Of a stretch of 64,000 bases of DNA, positions 11,401 through 22,650 are shown piece after piece. The notes beneath the pieces are model-generated. The model worked only from the letters and a program-made list of their open reading frames with translations, did not search any database and had not been told where the DNA came from. This stretch comes from Chrysopilus asiliformis (Eukaryota > Arthropoda > Insecta > Diptera > Rhagionidae). Within the stretch, counting starts at the first letter, position 1. Every line of letters begins with the position of its first letter. The translations under genes were made by a program, and so were the position numbers. The DNA lies in the NCBI GenBank assembly GCA_964034945.1, contig OZ035961.1, positions 5,934,001-5,998,000 on the forward strand, given 5' to 3'.

Positions 11401-11882
11401 AGCACTCCCTACACGTTCAATCTTGCAGTCAATCATGCTGTCACAGCAAAAAGCTTATTTGCACTAGACGCCCAATCATGCACACAAGCATCATTTTATT
11501 CGAAACAGCCAAACCGACAGCACACAGCACAAATATCAATTTAAAAAACTTTTGTCCTTATATTTTTCGCTTTTCGTCATCCACAACTCACTTTTTTGTC
11601 TATATAACTCGAAAAAGGATCCCCAAAAAACTATATCTTTTATATGCGACATCTTTGCACTACTAAAAATTCCCCTGAAATGACGAAATGATTGACAGCA
11701 TCGCCGTACACGTTCAAGCATGCTGTCATTCACAAAGCTCCCTCGAAAAATATCAAAATGATTTTGATATTGGCCAGTATGCTGTCAATCATGGAATTTC
11801 CATGACAGCATCACCATAGACGTTCAAAATGCTGTCACAGCACGCGATGATTGACTGCAAGATTGAACGTTTAGGGGCCGCT
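11401..11882. mobile_element. TAA-class MITE H (TSD TTA) carrying a MADF start
   Basis: Ends AGCACTCCCTACACGTTCAA and the complement of AGCGGCCCCTAAACGTTCAA, matching over 35 bp with four mismatches. TTA flanks at 11398-11400 and 11883-11885. The TIR-derived motif ACGTTCAA and GCTGTCA boxes recur inside in both orientations. It encloses a short MADF-like open frame on the minus strand. Confidence 0.88.
11536..11652 (-). pseudogene. MADF-domain N-terminal coding fragment inside MITE H
   Basis: The ATG at 11652 opens 38 codons beginning MSHIKDIVFW and continuing FFELYRQKSELWMTKSEKY, then KDKSFLN and a stop. Known MADF domains begin with an aromatic pair, a (F)xELYR helix, a conserved LW and a KSxxYxD element, all present here in order. 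A MADF domain is about 85 residues, so only its first third is kept. A longer frame starts at 11733, but its added part lies in the repeat body, so the internal ATG is preferred. MADF/Myb-type proteins are accessory factors of PIF/Harbinger elements, which fits the flanking TTA. It could instead be captured from a host MADF gene. Confidence 0.65.
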
Positions 11883-12095
11883 TTAGGACGCAAACAAAAA
11901 TTTTTATGCGTGTTACAAAAATTGAAATAACCTGACACGTTTCCTACTTTCAAAAAAAAAAAAAATGAAGTGGTTAAAAAATATTTCAAAATTTATCATT
12001 TGAGATGAAATTAGACTGATCATATGTCCCAGATTAGCCGTGATAGTCCCGGATTCAGTATCCCAGAATCGAAATTTTTGTCCAATTTAGCGTTA

Positions 12096-12261
12096 GGAGC
12101 TGTCCGCAAAATACGTACCGTTAATTTTCGGACTTTTAAACCCCTGCTTTTTTAGCGCTTTGTGTGATTTTTTGAATGAAGTTTAAAAATCACGCAAAGC
12201 GCTAAAAGAGCAGGGGTTTAAAAATCCGAAAATTAACGGTACGTACCAGCAGACCGTCCCC
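12096..12261. mobile_element. foldback MITE with TA flanks
   Basis: Arms of about 60 bp (12113-12172 and 12185-12246) match almost perfectly around a 12-nt loop; key blocks are GTACCGTTAATTTTCGG, AAACCCCTGC and AGCGCTTTG. TA at 12094-12095 and 12262-12263. The outer GGGGACGGTC-like end resembles mariner-type MITEs of the GTCCATAAAATACGTCAC kind, relics of which lie at 15835 and 60590. Confidence 0.8.
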
Positions 12262-12717
12262 TAAAAGTTTGACGAATTTTATGGATCCCTTAAAATCTGC
12301 TAAAAAGTAAAAAAGAACAGTCACCAAATAGTTAGATTTTATTTCACCTACGAGACATTTTTTAACAGATTTTCATATGACAGATTTTCGTTGACTAGAT
12401 TTACTTTTCGCATATTTTATTTTGACCGCATCAAATTTTATTTCGTGATTTTCATTCAGAAACACATATTTTACCAACAGATGTTTTTAATATCTCTAAC
12501 TTTGTTTTTTTCATTTGCAGCTTTTCCTTTCATTATCTTATCTTTCCCTTTCTCAACGTACCACTCTTCTCCGCTCTCCAGCCGCTTATTTTGTCTCGGA
12601 AACACACAAAAAAATTAGGTCACCTTATCTAAAATCAAATAAAACGTATTAAACAATTTTTTTTAAATAATAAAAAAAAATTGAATAATATATTACTTGG
12701 AAAAATACGTACTATTG
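12262..12717. other. spacer, no gene recognised
   Basis: AT-rich, no motif with support. Confidence 0.4.
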
Positions 12718-12725
12718 CTTTAATG

Positions 12726-12998
12726 CAGTGGTTCTTAACCTGGATTCGATCGAACCCCAGGGGTTCGGTGAGTCAGTCTCCGGGGTTCAAAACACACACT
12801 TTTTGTTTTTATGTAAAAATCATGTTATTTGTTCTTTAATGGTTTTGTTCATTTTGTATTTTGTGCATCTATGTATAAATATATACCTATGTTTTGAATT
12901 TGAAAAAATCATATTTTTTTTCCAATTAAGAAGGGTTCGGTGAACGCGCATATGAAACTGGTGGGAGTCAGTACCTCCAACAAGGTTAAGAACCACTG
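12726..12998. mobile_element. hAT MITE with perfect TIRs and 8-bp TSD
   Basis: CAGTGGTTCTTAACCT and its exact complement bound 273 bp. The 8-bp duplication CTTTAATG is identical at 12718-12725 and 12999-13006. TIR start CAGTG and an 8-bp TSD are hallmarks of hAT elements. No transposase. Confidence 0.95.
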
Positions 12999-13006
12999 CT
13001 TTAATG

Positions 13007-14390
13007 TCTTAATATTTTTTTTTTTTGGCTTTGTAACATAAAAAATATTTTTATTAATAATTGTATTCTATTACAACATTCATCGATCAATGGTGTCGAT
13101 CGTAAAAATTGCCATAAAATGAAATTTGTAAAATCTATTTCTTAACCAACAAAAGGATCACATTAAAAAGCTCTTATACCCACACTTTATTATTAAAGGA
13201 CACCGTTTTCAGGTAGATATGTGCAATCACTAACATGCCTTTTCCATTTACCTCATCTGTTCATCTATATTTGCCATAATATGGATATGTGATACTATAT
13301 GTTATGTCCCTGTATCCGGAATAGAGAGTTCAATCTCATGTTGGTCATTCCGAAGTACTTTTTCCTGTTTAGGTTAACCCTGGAAAAATCAATCGACCGT
13401 TTCTATAATACACGAGAACATTCACAAAAAAAAAGTCTTGGAATGGATAAAACGAAGGAAACCATCTGAGAAGAGAATTGAAACGAATACAAAATCTTTA
13501 AAAAAAAATACTAAGTGAGTATACCCGTTGAAATGATTTGAACAGTTTTATATATAAACTAAGAGGGCATTGTTTTATAGAAACATTCTGAAATGTGGTT
13601 TTGTTTAGGTGATTCTATACACGGCTATTACAACCATTTCAAGGTGTTAAATTGCCAGGATTTATTTCCTTTTAGACATATATGTATAAATATTTGGATA
13701 TATCAGAACTGTGTTTTAAAGTGTGTTGTTTTTTTCAAAAGAAAAAAAAATGCCAAAAGCTTTAAATAGCTTTAAATCCTTTATTTTTTTAAGTTCTTGC
13801 TATGGAATATTTTTAGGCGTCAATTTTAACATTTTCGAGCTGGAAAACCGCAGAGTCTTCTTTCCTCAAATTTTAAGTTTTATTCGGATTCAGCGACCCC
13901 AGAAAAGATTCTTATATCGCGTGCACCAGAATGAGTGTCGGCTTGTTTAATCAGCTTTGGTCGAATAAAGATTTCCTTCGACTAGTTAGTCGCTCGAAAA
14001 TAAGTTACATGAAGCTATCCCTAAATTGAGATAATTCTAATTTCTTGGGACGTGATATTCCATTAGACGCAAAAGGGTTAATCGTGCTTACTTTTTATTG
14101 GTTGTTAAAAAGTTTTTAAATTATTTGAGCGATCTTCGTCTAGTTAAAACCTCATCAAAGTATTTTTTGAAGTGATATAACAAAACGCTTGCAAAAAACT
14201 ACAAAGTAGCGCATTAGTTTGTTTCCTTAGAGACATTTTTGCAATATTTTTGAGATCATGAAAATTTCTTCAAAACTGTAGAATTTTTATCCCCATATTT
14301 CATTTTTACCCATATTTTCGTTTTTCTTTCCCCATATTTCCTTTTTACCACAGATGCAAACTAAAAGTTTTCTGAGAATGGTTCAGTTTA
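13007..14390. other. spacer, no gene recognised
   Basis: Only short frames (for example 13723-13950) with no domain; no bounded repeats. Confidence 0.4.
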
Positions 14391-14398
14391 GGTTAAAG

Positions 14399-14913
14399 CA
14401 GGGTTTCTCAACCTTTCAGTATTCGCGGCCCAATTTTCAATCATAATTATCATCGCGCCCCCTGCATACAATAAAATATATACAATAATAATGTAATTTG
14501 AGTATTTTGGTGCTAAACCTACACTACCTCAATTTTAAACCTTAAAAATTACCAAGAGAACGGTAATTTATTGACATTTGGCAACACCGATCCTCAGCAT
14601 TTAGTAAGTTGTTTTAAGTTAATAAGTTAATTATTAAATATTACGTCGAAATGTATTTTGTTTTGCATGCACTCAGAAAAATGGAGGCTAACTCGACGAC
14701 CTACATACGGCGTAATTGGCCTCGGGCAGGCGCGCGTTCGCCTGCATGTGGGCAAGTAAAACTGAGTTGACCTGTTAACCTGACAAAAAGTTGACCTGGA
14801 CATTTTTCTGAGTGTGTGTGTGTACTTTCCTTTCAGTCAGTTAATCAATTTTTTTAAATATTTTCTCTTGGATGTCCTCGCACCCCCCCTTTTAATGTAC
14901 TCGAGAATCGCTG
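14399..14913 (+). mobile_element. hAT MITE family CAGCG, copy 1
   Basis: Starts CAGGGTTTCTCAACCT and ends GAGAATCGCTG. Flanks GGTTAAAG (14391-14398) and CGTTAAAG (14914-14921) differ at one base. Shares ATTCGCGGCCCAATTTT and CATCGCGCCCC blocks with the copy at 55021. It is interrupted by the CACTCAG MITE at 14670-14814, and at 14615-14617 it shows the unoccupied TAA site that MITE K fills in the 55021 copy. Confidence 0.9.
14670..14814. mobile_element. CACTCAG MITE, copy 2 (TSD TG), nested
   Basis: 145 bp, TIRs CACTCAGAAAAATGG and CATTTTTCTGAGTG, flanked by TG at 14668-14669 and 14815-14816. It lacks about 130 bp of the middle seen in the copy at 23893. Nested in the hAT MITE 14399-14913. 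Confidence 0.88.
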
Positions 14914-17438
14914 CGTTAAAGTGTGAATCTCTAGTTTTTGGTTTTGATTCACTAAAATTTCATTGATTCAGTTCGGTTAAAACACCGATTTTTCGAAAAT
15001 GGTGCAAAATTCGTGACTTCAACTCGTCAAGAGGCGGTACAGAAGCTAGTTTACTACAGAAACATACACAATTTTTTTAAAACCCGTATTTTTTGTGAAA
15101 CCCCAACTCCCATAATACGTGAGACCCCGGGTCGCATAATACAGAAACCGCTTTGTTAAATTAGGTTTTCTGGCAAATCTTACGCTATTTCCCTTACTTT
15201 GTTTAAGTAAATCACAAAAAAAAAAAATTCTCAAAGCATATACAAAATGAACAGCTTTTACAATTTTGAGTAATTAAATATTTAGTAAAGTGTTTTGTTA
15301 ATTAGATCCTAATTTTGAAAAAAAAAAATGAATAAACTGGTTAATGGTAATAATTTTCTTTAGAGAATATTTTTGCTTAGAATTTGTGTAAAATGTAGAT
15401 AACATACAAAAGTAGTAATTTTTTAAAAGCTTATGGTAGCAAATAAGCAAAAATCTTGATAGCATTGTAATTGCTTTGGTCTTTGGGAAAAAATATATAA
15501 TTAATGTAATGCAGGGAACTGTGCCTAACGACTTGGAAAATGCAAATAAAATGCACAGACGTAATTAAAGTTAATGCTCTTCCCCAGTTGCTATAATCGT
15601 TGAAGAGTTTCCCTGTTGTTAAATTAAGTAGAAAATATTACCATCAAGCTTTTATTTTGTTCATTTTCGACGAATACTTTCTAGGATTTCTCTCTGAACG
15701 AAAAACTAAAGTTTAAATTTGTCGGATTAAAAGTTGCCGAAGTGCTTGGTAAGGTAGCCGGAATTTGTGCCAGGAATGCGAAGAAAAATGTTGCAATTTT
15801 TATAATTAACGATTAGCTTTTTATTTAATAAGAGGCTGTCCATAATATATGTCACGTTTTTTTGCAATTTTTTCCGATGGGGATTAGTACGATTGCCACA
15901 CTACAATAGACCCCAGCCCCAAAACTGTGACGTATTAAATTTCTTGCAATAAAACACTTCAATTGTGGTATTCATTTATTTTTAAAAGACCAAAACTAAA
16001 ATCGTGAAAATCTAACATAATTGCCTAAATTTACAACAAAAAAACGGTTAATTTTAAATTACGTATCCTTAGATATTTTGCCATTTAATTTTGCTTTGTA
16101 TGCGGAGATAAATCCTATCCTCAGTTTTAAATTTTAGGGTGGAATTCTTTTTAATTTTGTTAGAAAAACGAAAAGGAAAAATAATAGGACGTCAAAAATT
16201 CTTGGGCAAATTGGAAATCTGTGGTATTATGTATGTATACTTTTTAGTTGAAACAGTGCGTATGTGTATGTCATTGGTATTTGAAAATATTTCGAGCGTA
16301 ATACCCCGGGAAAAATTCACCTCGTCTCACCCATACCGTCATATATCAGTGACATATTGGTCCTGCCTGGTCTTTGGGTATTGTTTTCCTTTCTACTAAG
16401 CTTATGGTAAGGAAAATCGATACCTTTGCCTTCCCGATTACTTGCCAGCCAAATTTTCCTTTATGAGCTGAGAAAAGGAAAATGATCCAAAAAAAAGGGA
16501 AAAAATTTGAAAGTATATATCAAAGAACCGATATCGGTTCAATGAATATGTTATTCCGAGCATGACATTTTCTGCATGACTTATGGAGTTCCCCTTGTTA
16601 CAGGTTTAAAACGTTTTATTTGGTTGGTTTAACAACTTTTGATATTTCAAGTACTTAAGCGATTTCTTTGTCGACACAATTCATCCGGAATGCTGCAGAT
16701 AGGCAATCACGGGGTCACATGATACATAAAATACACCCAAAACCATATCAAATATGTTCATGCGAATAAAAAGAAATCTAACCAGCTTCAGTGTAAGAAT
16801 TTTTGTTATTCTATTTATCAATATCTGCGCTTCCATTCCCGACAAAATGGCAAATTTGTGTGAATTTCACGAAAGTGATTAAGTAGCAAGAAATGATTAA
16901 TCAATGTTGAGATTTTCTTACTTAAACCCATTTACACATTTAGACCCACCATGAAACCTGTGGCTAATTTGCGACTTCTTATAAGGAAACAAGTAAAAGT
17001 TCAGGAAAATAAGCAATTTTTAAATAAAAAAAAAAAGGTTGTGTTCGGCAAAATTGTTAAACACAACTGATTTTTGACCCCAGGATATTGAAAAATTCTA
17101 CTAAAATCACCTGTATCTACCTAATTGTGCACAGGGGACGTATATGGGTTAATATGGTTACATGACAGTCAAAATACAAAATTTTCTCCAAAAATTCTCA
17201 AACAGAGTGTAATTTTTTAGACATTAATTCATTGAGTGAATTTTTGAGTGTGAGTATGAGTGATTTTTTGTGGTGCGAAAAAGATAGAGGCCCTATCACC
17301 GAACACGATACGATTGGTTCGACTCGTAAATTCAATGTTGTTGTTAGTGCTTTATACCAACACGCAAAAAAGACCCTGTTTTTCCCCTGTTGGTTGGCCG
17401 CCCGAATAAAAGTTTTGTTTAGATATGTTTTGAAAAGT
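14914..17438. other. spacer with a mariner-type MITE relic
   Basis: AGGCTGTCCATAATATATGT at 15832-15851 and the inverted ACTGTGACGTATT near 15925 look like decayed ends of a mariner-type MITE. The rest is unrecognised. Confidence 0.4.
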
Positions 17439-18022
17439 ATTTTTATACCCGTATGGTGAAACCAAAGGGTATATTAACTTTGCCTTACCGTTTGTAACGC
17501 CAAGATCCCGTTATCACACACAAAAATGAATTACACCAGTGTGTTTAGAATGATAAAAAAAATTGAATTTTGCATGTCCGTCCGTCTGTCTGTCCGTCTG
17601 TCTGTCTGTCCGTCTGTCTGTCTGTCTGTCCGTCTGTGGCGCGGATTGCGGGCGCACGGATTGAGCTAGAGACTTGAAATTTTGCACAGATCCGTTTTTC
17701 GTAAAATGCGAGGCTAAGTTCGTTAATGGGCAAAAATGGACCATTAGGGGGGGTACCCCCCATACGAACGAAAACGTTTTTTGCGAATACCTCAAAAACG
17801 GTGCATCTTATCAAAAAAGTGCAAGAACAAAAGTTATTTAGGATATAATTCTACATAAAACTTCCATACATCAAAATCCAATTGGAACAAATTTTAAAAA
17901 ATCTTATTGGAAAGTTTGACTTCAAAATGGAATTTTGGTACAACTGTTCCAATTTTGATACGAATATCACCATACGGGTCTCCAATGATTGCCAGATAGG
18001 CAATTATAGCTTTTGTTATGTT
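17439..18022 (+). mobile_element. mini-me/DINE-1-like element, family 1, near full length
   Basis: Starts TTTTTATACCCGTATGGTGA, then AAAGGGTATATTAACTTTG, the core GTTTGTAACGC, the (GTCY)n tract at 17577-17635, the box GAGCTAGAGACTTGAAATTTT, and near the 3' end the hairpin ATTGCCAgatAGGCAATTA followed by AGCTTTTGTTATG. The 3' hairpin fits Helitron/Helentron-derived repeats. Open frames across it are produced by the GTCY tract. Confidence 0.75.
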
Positions 18023-19515
18023 TCAACCATTAAAATGTTTTGAATTCCACACAATGTTGTAAAATTAACTACTATCTTTATCATTAATACTTTTATTTAA
18101 CAGAAACCAATAAAAACTATAATGCATTTTCGAAATAAATGTCGAAAAAAAGACCAAAAAACTTTTCAACTAAATTCGTTACTTCATCTAATCAAAATTT
18201 CACGATTTTTTTAAAGAAAAAATATCAATACAATTTTATTATAGCTGTATTTACACAAAAAATACATCAATATTAAAAATAAAATTGACTTACCCTTTAC
18301 CAATTTACTGTGTATTGAATGACGTTTGATGTAGGTTTATTGCATTTTCCTGGAAAATGTTTTGCTGCATTATAGAAGGAAGCCAGAAAACCTCATTTAA
18401 AAACACGAAAAAAGGAATCCATAGAAGATTTTCCTGTGATGAGAATTTCCCTGGCTAAAAGAGTTAGAGATGATGAGGCGTGTTGCGGTGATGAGTGGTG
18501 CAAGACGGAAAAGGAAAAAGAAAAACTGTCAACGCTTCCGGCAAATGCAGTTTCCTAGTTGCCTGGGCTATACACGTTTTCCTCTCACCGATGTCCCTGA
18601 TGTTTGTATTTTTTCTTCTTTCCTTTTTGTGCCTGAAGTTTTTTTTTTCCTTTCCTGTTTCAGAGGAAAAATAAGAACAGCACAGTGAAAATAATGAGTT
18701 CATTTCGCATCGCTTTCCCTTTTCCATCCGAATCCGACTGCTCCATTGCTGAGATTTTTCTGCATGTTTTTTTTTCTTCTTTTTGATCGTGGTTTTTTTT
18801 TTTTGAATTTTTTCTGTTTCTATATATTTTTTTTCCTTTTCATTGCGATAGGAAATTTTGTAGCTATTTTTCACTTAAGCGCCTTTAAGGCGTATGGCGG
18901 GTGCACTTGACTGCATGTTCAACGGTAGGACATGAATTATGTACGGGGTGTGACGTGCTTTATGCCTTCGAGTGGATAACATTTGCACTTATCTGTAGCA
19001 CTCCATTTCATGTTATGCATTTTATGCGGACTTTGTCTTGCAGTTAGTGAGTGAGTGTTGAGTGTTTTTCTGAGTTACAGATCGTCTTCTACATTGTTTA
19101 ATCATAAATTTTTAATATATTTCCCTTCAGCATTCAATAGGAAGTAAAAAAGACATATTGAAATATACACAAAAAAAAAATGGAGAGCACATTCGAAATG
19201 AAATGTGCAAATTGAAGTAAATGCTTTTAAAAACATAAAAATTTGATAAAAGCAGACTTTTTATAGAAAATTGCATTAAAGCGAAAATGTTTGACGTATT
19301 TTTTTTTTATAAAAGGTCGGTATTTCTAAATGTTTTTGTTGAATAGAAGGACCTGTCTTATATATTATGCATTTAAATTTTATTTTTCGATAATGATTGA
19401 ATGTTTGGATGCTTTCAGATCGTCAAAAATCTAAAGTTTTTATGTGAATAGTTTCAAATGACGTGATTCTTGCTACTATTGATTCCAATATTTGTCAAAG
19501 CTTGGTCTTAAGCAG
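18023..19515. other. spacer with polypyrimidine/polypurine stretch
   Basis: 18600-18850 is T/C-rich with long T runs, which creates a spurious lysine-rich 136-codon frame on the opposite strand (18464-18874). No gene supported. Confidence 0.4.
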
Positions 19516-19568
19516 ATTTTCAATTTTGGGCCGTCTAAATCTTTTTGTAGGGGCCCAAAATTGAAAAT
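19516..19568. repeat. perfect 17-bp inverted repeat
   Basis: ATTTTCAATTTTGGGCC (19516-19532) and its exact complement (19552-19568) are separated by 19 nt. It could be a small hairpin or a MITE relic. Confidence 0.85.
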
Positions 19569-20031
19569 GGAAAGAAAGGGGGGAGGGGGGGATGTAAAGG
19601 CTCCTTTTCTACGGAGACGTCAAAATTACCACTAGCCGGATGTAAATTTGAGATGAATACAACAGATTTAAATCCACCGATTTCACAACATGAACCAAAT
19701 TTTCCTTTTTTCATTGCCTTTTCCAGAGCCGTTATTTATTTTTTCCCAAAAGCCCATAGGTTTCGAGAAATTTTATGGAGTTCAATGCCATAAAAATGAA
19801 AAATTACTCAATGGTTAAATAAAAACTGTATGATCCATTTTTTCAATCAAAATTTTGCAGGCTTTTCTTTCGGTGCAACATACCGAAGAACTAAAATACC
19901 TTTTAGGGTCACATGTTCTTCTCTCTGATCGATCATTCAAAATTTCTAGGCACAGAAAAGTGCATTTTTATAACTTTTTTTAAGAAAAAGAGCGGCCGCC
20001 ACATACAGGTTTTGTCCCAAGCAAAGCGGTG

Positions 20032-20055
20032 CTTGTCACTTTTTATTTGTTCTGC
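20032..20055 (+). repeat. 24-bp exact direct repeat, copy 1 (copy 2 at 20819-20842)
   Basis: CTTGTCACTTTTTATTTGTT plus CTGC occurs identically about 790 bp apart, just upstream of MITE G copy 1 and again downstream of it. Confidence 0.85.
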
Positions 20056-20067
20056 CTTCGCAATTAA

Positions 20068-20367
20068 AGCCTAAACCACAATTACGCGTGCGTGCGTGTG
20101 GCACCCACGCGGTGAAAGTAAAAACTACGCATTTATATGAGTAAATGTATAATTGCGCGTTGCGTCCGTGCCGCGTAGAGTAGGCTCAGTTTCTACTTTT
20201 AGACGGGGTGACAACTGCCAGAACTAAATAATGCCGCACGCACGCACCCCAAATAGCAAAAAAGGTTGTAAAGTGGTTGTCGCAACCATACAGTCAAGAA
20301 ACAAAAGTCGGGACGACCACTTTACGACTTTTTGTGCTTCTTGGGACGCGTAATTGTGGCTTAGGCT
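20068..20367. mobile_element. TAA-flanked MITE G, copy 1
   Basis: TIRs begin AGCCTAAACCACAATTACGC with one mismatch over 20 bp. TAA at 20065-20067 and 20368-20370. It is interrupted by the CCCAA insertion at 20248-20345, and it shows the empty site (GAGTAAATG, about 20140) of MITE J in copy 2. Confidence 0.9.
20248..20345. mobile_element. 98-bp CCCAAG-family MITE nested in MITE G
   Basis: Ends CCCAAATAGC and GCTTCTTGGG. AC is duplicated at 20246-20247 and 20346-20347. The uninterrupted sequence GCACGCACGCGTAATTG is present in MITE G copy 2 (51173-51190), which fixes the TSD at 2 bp. It contains an inverted pair around GTAAAGTGGTTGTCG / CGACCACTTTAC and is related to the 39739-40837 element. 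Confidence 0.88.
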
Positions 20368-22025
20368 TAATTCCTACCAAAAAAATTAGGAAGCTTGATC
20401 TTATGAAGTATTTTAAAGATTTTCATGGGTAACCTTTTTCCGATAAATTGGAATTAGAAATTTAAAATCGAATTAAATTTACCTCGTTTTAAATTTTTGA
20501 AATCACTCTCTATAGAATATTTCACGATCGCTTTTTGCGCAATTTTCAGTTGAAAAATGTTTAAATAAAATTTTCGCAGCTTTATGAAATCCGATTTAAT
20601 TTTTCGGTAATATTGTAATTTATTCATGTTCAAAATGCACAGTGCACAGCATTGAGTAACACTAATGTGATAATAATATGTTTTTGGTCGCAATTATTCA
20701 ACAGTTTTATAGAGAGCTTTTTTGGTTAGCTTTCAATTCATTGTAACATGTTCAAATATTTTACCGGCCACATATGCTTGCTTCGAATATCGATATAAAG
20801 GTAATTAATTACTTTTACTTGTCACTTTTTATTTGTTCTGCTTACAGACAATTCAAATGTACACATGCTGTCAATATGAAATATTCATTTAGTCTGTTGG
20901 GAATATACAACATCAAAATATCAAAATATAAACAGTAACTAGAAGTAAATATGGGCAAAAATGTGTCTATAAAGTTGGTGTAACATTTATCTTTATATCT
21001 AAAGATATTTCTTTTCGATGTTTATATTTACGAAATTCCAAATCATTGTCAGACCAAAATGGTATTAGTTTTAGTTCTACAAAAGCCAGAAGCTGAATAG
21101 AATTACATGATTCTGGGCAAACACTTGAAATTATGACAGTGATTGGAGAATTTTTAACATAGCTGACCAATTATTATGTAGTTTGACTGTCATGATAATA
21201 GATATGACAAGTACTTCATTATTGTTTACCTTTTTAACCTCTTTTCAATTGACGAATCAATAAAAAAATGGGGGAAAAAAATTTCCATCTCTCTAATCAA
21301 ATGAAAAATTGATTTTCGTCATTTATTGGATAATGGTACCTACTTTTAATTAATATACAGTGTTTTTTTTTAAATATATCGATATTCACTTAATTAACAT
21401 TTATGTGAGTATACTTGTTAATGTTGTTATATTTATGTGATAAATCAATTGATTCTTTTGTATCATTTAAACTATTATATAATAAATATCTGATAAATTT
21501 ATCAATTCTTTTAGAATATTTATTTATTAAATAATATAATGATAATTTTCAAGTGTAGCGCATAATGAATTTATGTTGGCTTTAGCCAACATAAGCTAAA
21601 CAATTTTCAAGCGCCATTATGAATGCCACATAAATCATTTTTATTTGACAGGACTTTTAGATTATCTACACCATTCCTAGTATTTCAGTACTTGTTAAAT
21701 TGAATTGTTTATAGGTTTTTGTGTTATCAAAATGTAAATTTTTAACCATTATTTTGATAAATTTTTCAGTATCGCTTTTAATAAAAAATTATATTAAAAT
21801 TGCAATACGAACATTTATGGAAATATAATTTTTATTTTATTCATTTTATATGTGTGTTATTAACTCGTATGAAAGCGGGTGTAATCGTATTTTTATTGAT
21901 ATATTCAAATTGAAAAAAAAAGTTTCGCGAAATGAAAAAAAAAATATCCGAAGGAGATGCAAAAAACAGTAAATTTTACTACTGAATAGTTAGATTTATT
22001 ATAGAAATAGTCAACTTTGACTATT
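20368..22025. other. AT-rich spacer with a small perfect hairpin
   Basis: TTATGTTGGCT and AGCCAACATAA (21571-21594) form an 11-bp stem with a 2-nt loop. No gene recognised. Confidence 0.5.
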
Positions 22026-22650
22026 TATACTCTATATGGTATATCATATAGAAGTATATTAGATTTAGTATACCTTTTGTAACGCCGACCATCGAAAATG
22101 AAGGGTGTTAGATATGACCAGAGATTTTGAATTTCGCATGTCCGTCCGTCTTGCTGTCTGTCCGTCTGTTCGTCTGTAAGTCTGTGAATACCATAACTTT
22201 CGAAAGGATTGAGCTAGAGACTTGAAATTTTGTATAATTGCGTTTCTCGCAAATGACTAGGCTAAGTTTTTGAATGGGCAAAATTTGACCATTCCTTCCT
22301 TCCAAGCCCATACCAACAAAACACTTTTTCGCGATTTTCTCGAAAACGGAGAGTCATATTGAAAAATTTATTAAGGTAAAATGTGTTTAGAATAACTCAT
22401 CCATACATCAAAATCGAATGGGACCACTGGTTCCCCTCTCTCCCATAAAAATGATACTTTTTTCCTGTTTTCTTAAAAACTGTGCATCGTATCGAAAAAA
22501 ATATAAAGATAAAATGTGTTTAGAATATGATTTTACATAACCGTTCCTTACATCAAAATCCAATCGGACCATTCCTTTCCCCTCTCCTATACAAGAGGGG
22601 AAAGGAGTATTTGACGTATGCCCCCTAATTGCAGCTGTTCTTATGTTTGT
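22026..22650 (+). mobile_element. mini-me/DINE-1-like element, family 2
   Basis: Starts TATACTCTATATGGTATATC, then AGATTTAGTATACC, the core TTTTGTAACGCCGA, a short (GTCY)n tract at 22140-22182, GAGCTAGAGACTTGAAATTT and two copies of the internal unit ending ATCAAAATC(C/G)AAT(C/G)GGACCA. The 3' end is near TTGCAGCTGTTCTTATG. Confidence 0.7.

Noticed and set aside
17514..17814. Frames of 89-93 codons across the GTCY tract
   Set aside because: Same cause; lie in a non-coding mini-me-like element.
18464..18874. 136-codon minus-strand frame, Lys/Glu/Arg-rich
   Set aside because: Product of a polypyrimidine stretch; low complexity with no domain.
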